Made by a program: the position numbers and the translations under genes
DNA from: JANMZR01 sp040385875
Lineage (GTDB): Bacteria > Bacteroidota > Bacteroidia > Cytophagales > Spirosomataceae
DNA length: 7,119 bases
NCBI GenBank assembly: GCA_040385875.1
Contig: JAZKGO010000214.1
Coordinates: 1-7,119, forward strand
Direction: 5' to 3'
The notes under the pieces: model-generated
The model's input: the letters and a program-made list of their open reading frames with translations, nothing else
Database searches by the model: none
What the model was told of the DNA's origin: nothing
Shown here: positions 5,606 to 7,119 of the stretch, piece by piece
Numbering within the stretch: the first letter of the stretch is position 1
Layout: each line of letters begins with the position of its first letter

Positions 5606-6451
5606 TTATACTGAATAGCGCTTTTTAAAAGCCTTCGGCCCCTCGCCTGTTACCTTTTTAAACGTTCTATTGAAATAAGATAAACTTTCAAAGCCTGATT
5701 CAAAACATGATTCAGAAACATTTTTGCCGGAAAGCAATGAGTTTTTGGCATGGTTTATTCGGTAATGATTTAAAAATTCAACAAAAGTAAGTTTGGTAAT
5801 TTGTTTGAAAAATCTGCAAAAAGCAGCATTGGTCAAATTACAAAGATTGGCCACTTCTCCTATTTCAATTTTCCGTAAATAGTTTTCATCCAAAAACTGG
5901 TAAAGCTTTTTCATACGACCTTGTTCACGATTATTGTACTGATTTTCAATAGGATAATTGTGCAATAATTCAAAATCATCCATATTGGCTAAGTTTTGGA
6001 GAATTGAAATAACCTCAATGAACTGTTCAAAATTGGGCAATAAATAGAGATTCATCAATCGATTGTGCAAAATAGTTTTTGTCTTTTCGCCAAAAGCAAT
6101 CCCAAATTTCGCCTTTTCAATTAAGCCACTTATGGCCTTTAGTTCGGGTGTTTTTCCCAGCATGTTTTTAAAAAAATCTGGCTGAATATGCAAAACTCTT
6201 TTTTGATAATCGGTTTTCACTCCAAAATCAAAATTCAAATGTGGGATATTTGAGCCAATCAGCACCAAATCATGATTGAAGTATTTTGAGACATGCTCGC
6301 CTACTTGTCTAGTCCCTGAGCAGCCACCGATATAAACCAGCTCAATGGCTGGATGAAAATGCCAAAAATAAAAATCGCTCATTTTAGGATTTACCATAAT
6401 ACTAAATGAATGATTGGGATCTAAGGTGGTATCTTCTAGTTGAATTTTCAT
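5606..6451 (-). CDS. AraC-family transcriptional regulator with cupin-like sensor domain
   Basis: DNA-binding regulator of 281 residues. The N-terminal half is a cupin-like effector domain: FYFWHFHPAIELVYI (27-41) with His31, His33 and Glu37, then HDLVLIGSNIPHLN (60-73). The C-terminal 100 residues are a classic AraC double helix-turn-helix: IGEVANLCNLTNAAFCRFFK (197-216), the linker helix FVEFLNHYRINHAKNSLL, and the signature VSESCFESGFESLSYFNRTF (245-264) followed by TGEGPKAFKKRY. The length is typical of one-component AraC regulators. It is divergently oriented from the phytanoyl-CoA dioxygenase-like gene across a 162-base spacer, so that gene is its most likely target. The ligand is unknown; a small polar metabolite such as a sugar is common for this architecture. 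Its stop codon (5606-5608) directly abuts the convergent hydrolase stop with no terminator between. Confidence 0.94.
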   Translation of the reverse strand: MKIQLEDTTLDPNHSFSIMVNPKMSDFYFWHFHPAIELVYIGGCSGTRQVGEHVSKYFNHDLVLIGSNIPHLNFDFGVKTDYQKRVLHIQPDFFKNMLGKTPELKAISGLIEKAKFGIAFGEKTKTILHNRLMNLYLLPNFEQFIEVISILQNLANMDDFELLHNYPIENQYNNREQGRMKKLYQFLDENYLRKIEIGEVANLCNLTNAAFCRFFKQITKLTFVEFLNHYRINHAKNSLLSGKNVSESCFESGFESLSYFNRTFKKVTGEGPKAFKKRYSV

Positions 6452-6568
6452 GACTTTTCCAATTTAATAACTATATATTTACAATACTAATCAATTATTT
6501 AGTCAAAAATATCAATATTGTTCAAATACTTGCAATAATTGGAGTAGCTTCATTTTTAAGGTTTATAC

Positions 6569-6576
6569 TAAATTTG
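6569..6576 (+). promoter_or_regulatory. Candidate Bacteroidota -7 box TAAATTTG before the dioxygenase gene
   Basis: An exact match to TAnnTTTG, identical to the box at 3422, lies 37 bases before the ATG at 6614. No well-placed -33 TTTG is seen, as expected of a promoter that needs an activator such as the divergent AraC protein. The 162-base spacer otherwise holds AT-rich sequence with TTG-containing elements near 6518-6541 where such a regulator could bind, but no clear repeat. Confidence 0.42.
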
Positions 6577-6613
6577 TATCATAAATTTTTAGGAAAAACA
6601 AAATCTAAACAAA

Positions 6614-7119
6614 ATGAATACAATGGCACCCACCATGATTCCCAATCAGAATCATAAAGAAATCCCAGGTAATCCTTCCACTGCCACTAGCAGTAAAATT
6701 AAACTAAACGACCGGTCAAACGGCAGACCCCTTCGTGTGCTTTCGGAGGACGATTGGAATTTTTGGTTGGAAAATGGCTATGTAATTATCAAAAATGCAG
6801 TACCTAAGGATCAAGTGAAAAATACCGCTGATTTTCTTTGGGAATTTGAAGAAAAAGATCAAAACGACCCCTCGACCTGGTATACTCAAGCCCGAGCAGA
6901 AATGAAAATGAAGGAGTTAGGTGGCACAGGAATGGTGGAAGTCTATAATAACCAGCATCTTTGGAACAACCGACAAGTGCAGCGAGTTTATGATGCTTTT
7001 GTAGATATTTGGGGTACTGAGAAACTTTGGGTTACCATTGATAGAGCCAATTTGAATTTCCCAATTAGGCCTGGTTTTGAATATAAAGGCTTTATTCATT
7101 GGGATTATGACCCCGAAAC
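6614..7119 (+). CDS. Phytanoyl-CoA dioxygenase (PhyH)-like protein, partial (C-terminus off the right edge)
   Basis: Probable Fe(II)/2-oxoglutarate-dependent oxygenase. The frame is open from ATG at 6614 to the window edge (168 codons). After a polar, probably disordered stretch (1-40), the fold starts with LSEDDWNFWLENGYVIIKNAVPKDQV (43-68), the usual opening of PhyH proteins, where a helix precedes GYVII and the N-terminal strand. Further on, the segment GFIHWDYDPE supplies His162 and Asp164 of the HxD iron-binding motif. The distal iron-binding histidine and the 2-oxoglutarate-binding arginine lie outside the window. It is divergent from the AraC gene, a pairing often seen in Bacteroidota, where it suggests inducible oxidation of an imported metabolite. 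The substrate is unknown and need not be phytanoyl-CoA. ATGs at 6623 and 6635 are alternative starts, but the A-rich AAACAAA leader favours 6614. Confidence 0.9.
   Translation, partial: MNTMAPTMIPNQNHKEIPGNPSTATSSKIKLNDRSNGRPLRVLSEDDWNFWLENGYVIIKNAVPKDQVKNTADFLWEFEEKDQNDPSTWYTQARAEMKMKELGGTGMVEVYNNQHLWNNRQVQRVYDAFVDIWGTEKLWVTIDRANLNFPIRPGFEYKGFIHWDYDPE

Noticed and set aside
6917..7099. 60-codon open frame on the minus strand
   Set aside because: It is antisense to the PhyH-like gene where the HxD iron-binding motif is encoded.

Overview
The window looks like part of a Bacteroidota chromosome, plausibly a Cytophagales-type marine or aquatic bacterium. The DNA is AT-rich, start codons are preceded by A-rich leaders rather than clear Shine-Dalgarno sequences, two leaders carry the Bacteroidota -7 box TAnnTTTG, and the AraC regulator and phytanoyl-CoA dioxygenase-like gene on the right are of a type common in that phylum. 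The taxonomic call is inference from these features.

Layout. Positions 1-1823 (minus strand, cut by the left edge) encode a bifunctional wax ester synthase/diacylglycerol acyltransferase (WS/DGAT) with a C-terminal SCP2 sterol-carrier domain. A 174-base divergent spacer separates it from a plus-strand series: an unnamed 189-residue protein with a WRG...HVQSGE N-terminal domain and a phasin-like helical tail (1998-2567); a SARP/BTAD-type winged-helix regulator two bases later (2570-3376); an extremely lysine-rich, arginine-free, helix-rich protein behind its own promoter candidate (3495-4010); a monoacylglycerol-lipase-like hydrolase (4068-4886); and a second alpha/beta hydrolase (4895-5605). 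An AraC-family regulator (5606-6451, minus) converges on this series with no intergenic base, and diverges from a phytanoyl-CoA dioxygenase-like gene (6614 to the right edge).

How it may work together. The left 5.6 kb reads as a neutral-lipid storage module: an enzyme that makes wax esters or triacylglycerol, two candidate granule- or droplet-associated proteins, a regulator co-transcribed with one of them, and two lipases that could mobilise the store. The enzyme assignments rest on visible catalytic motifs. The granule role of the two small proteins and the regulatory loop are hypotheses from composition and context. No polyhydroxyalkanoate synthase is visible, so a polyester granule has less support, but flanking DNA is not seen.

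Non-coding DNA. Spacers are 1824-1997, 3377-3494, 4011-4067 and 6452-6613; none exceeds 300 bases. Three of the plus-strand leaders contain a stem-loop ending 16-20 bases before the start codon. I see no tRNA, rRNA, CRISPR array, insertion sequence or clear intrinsic terminator.
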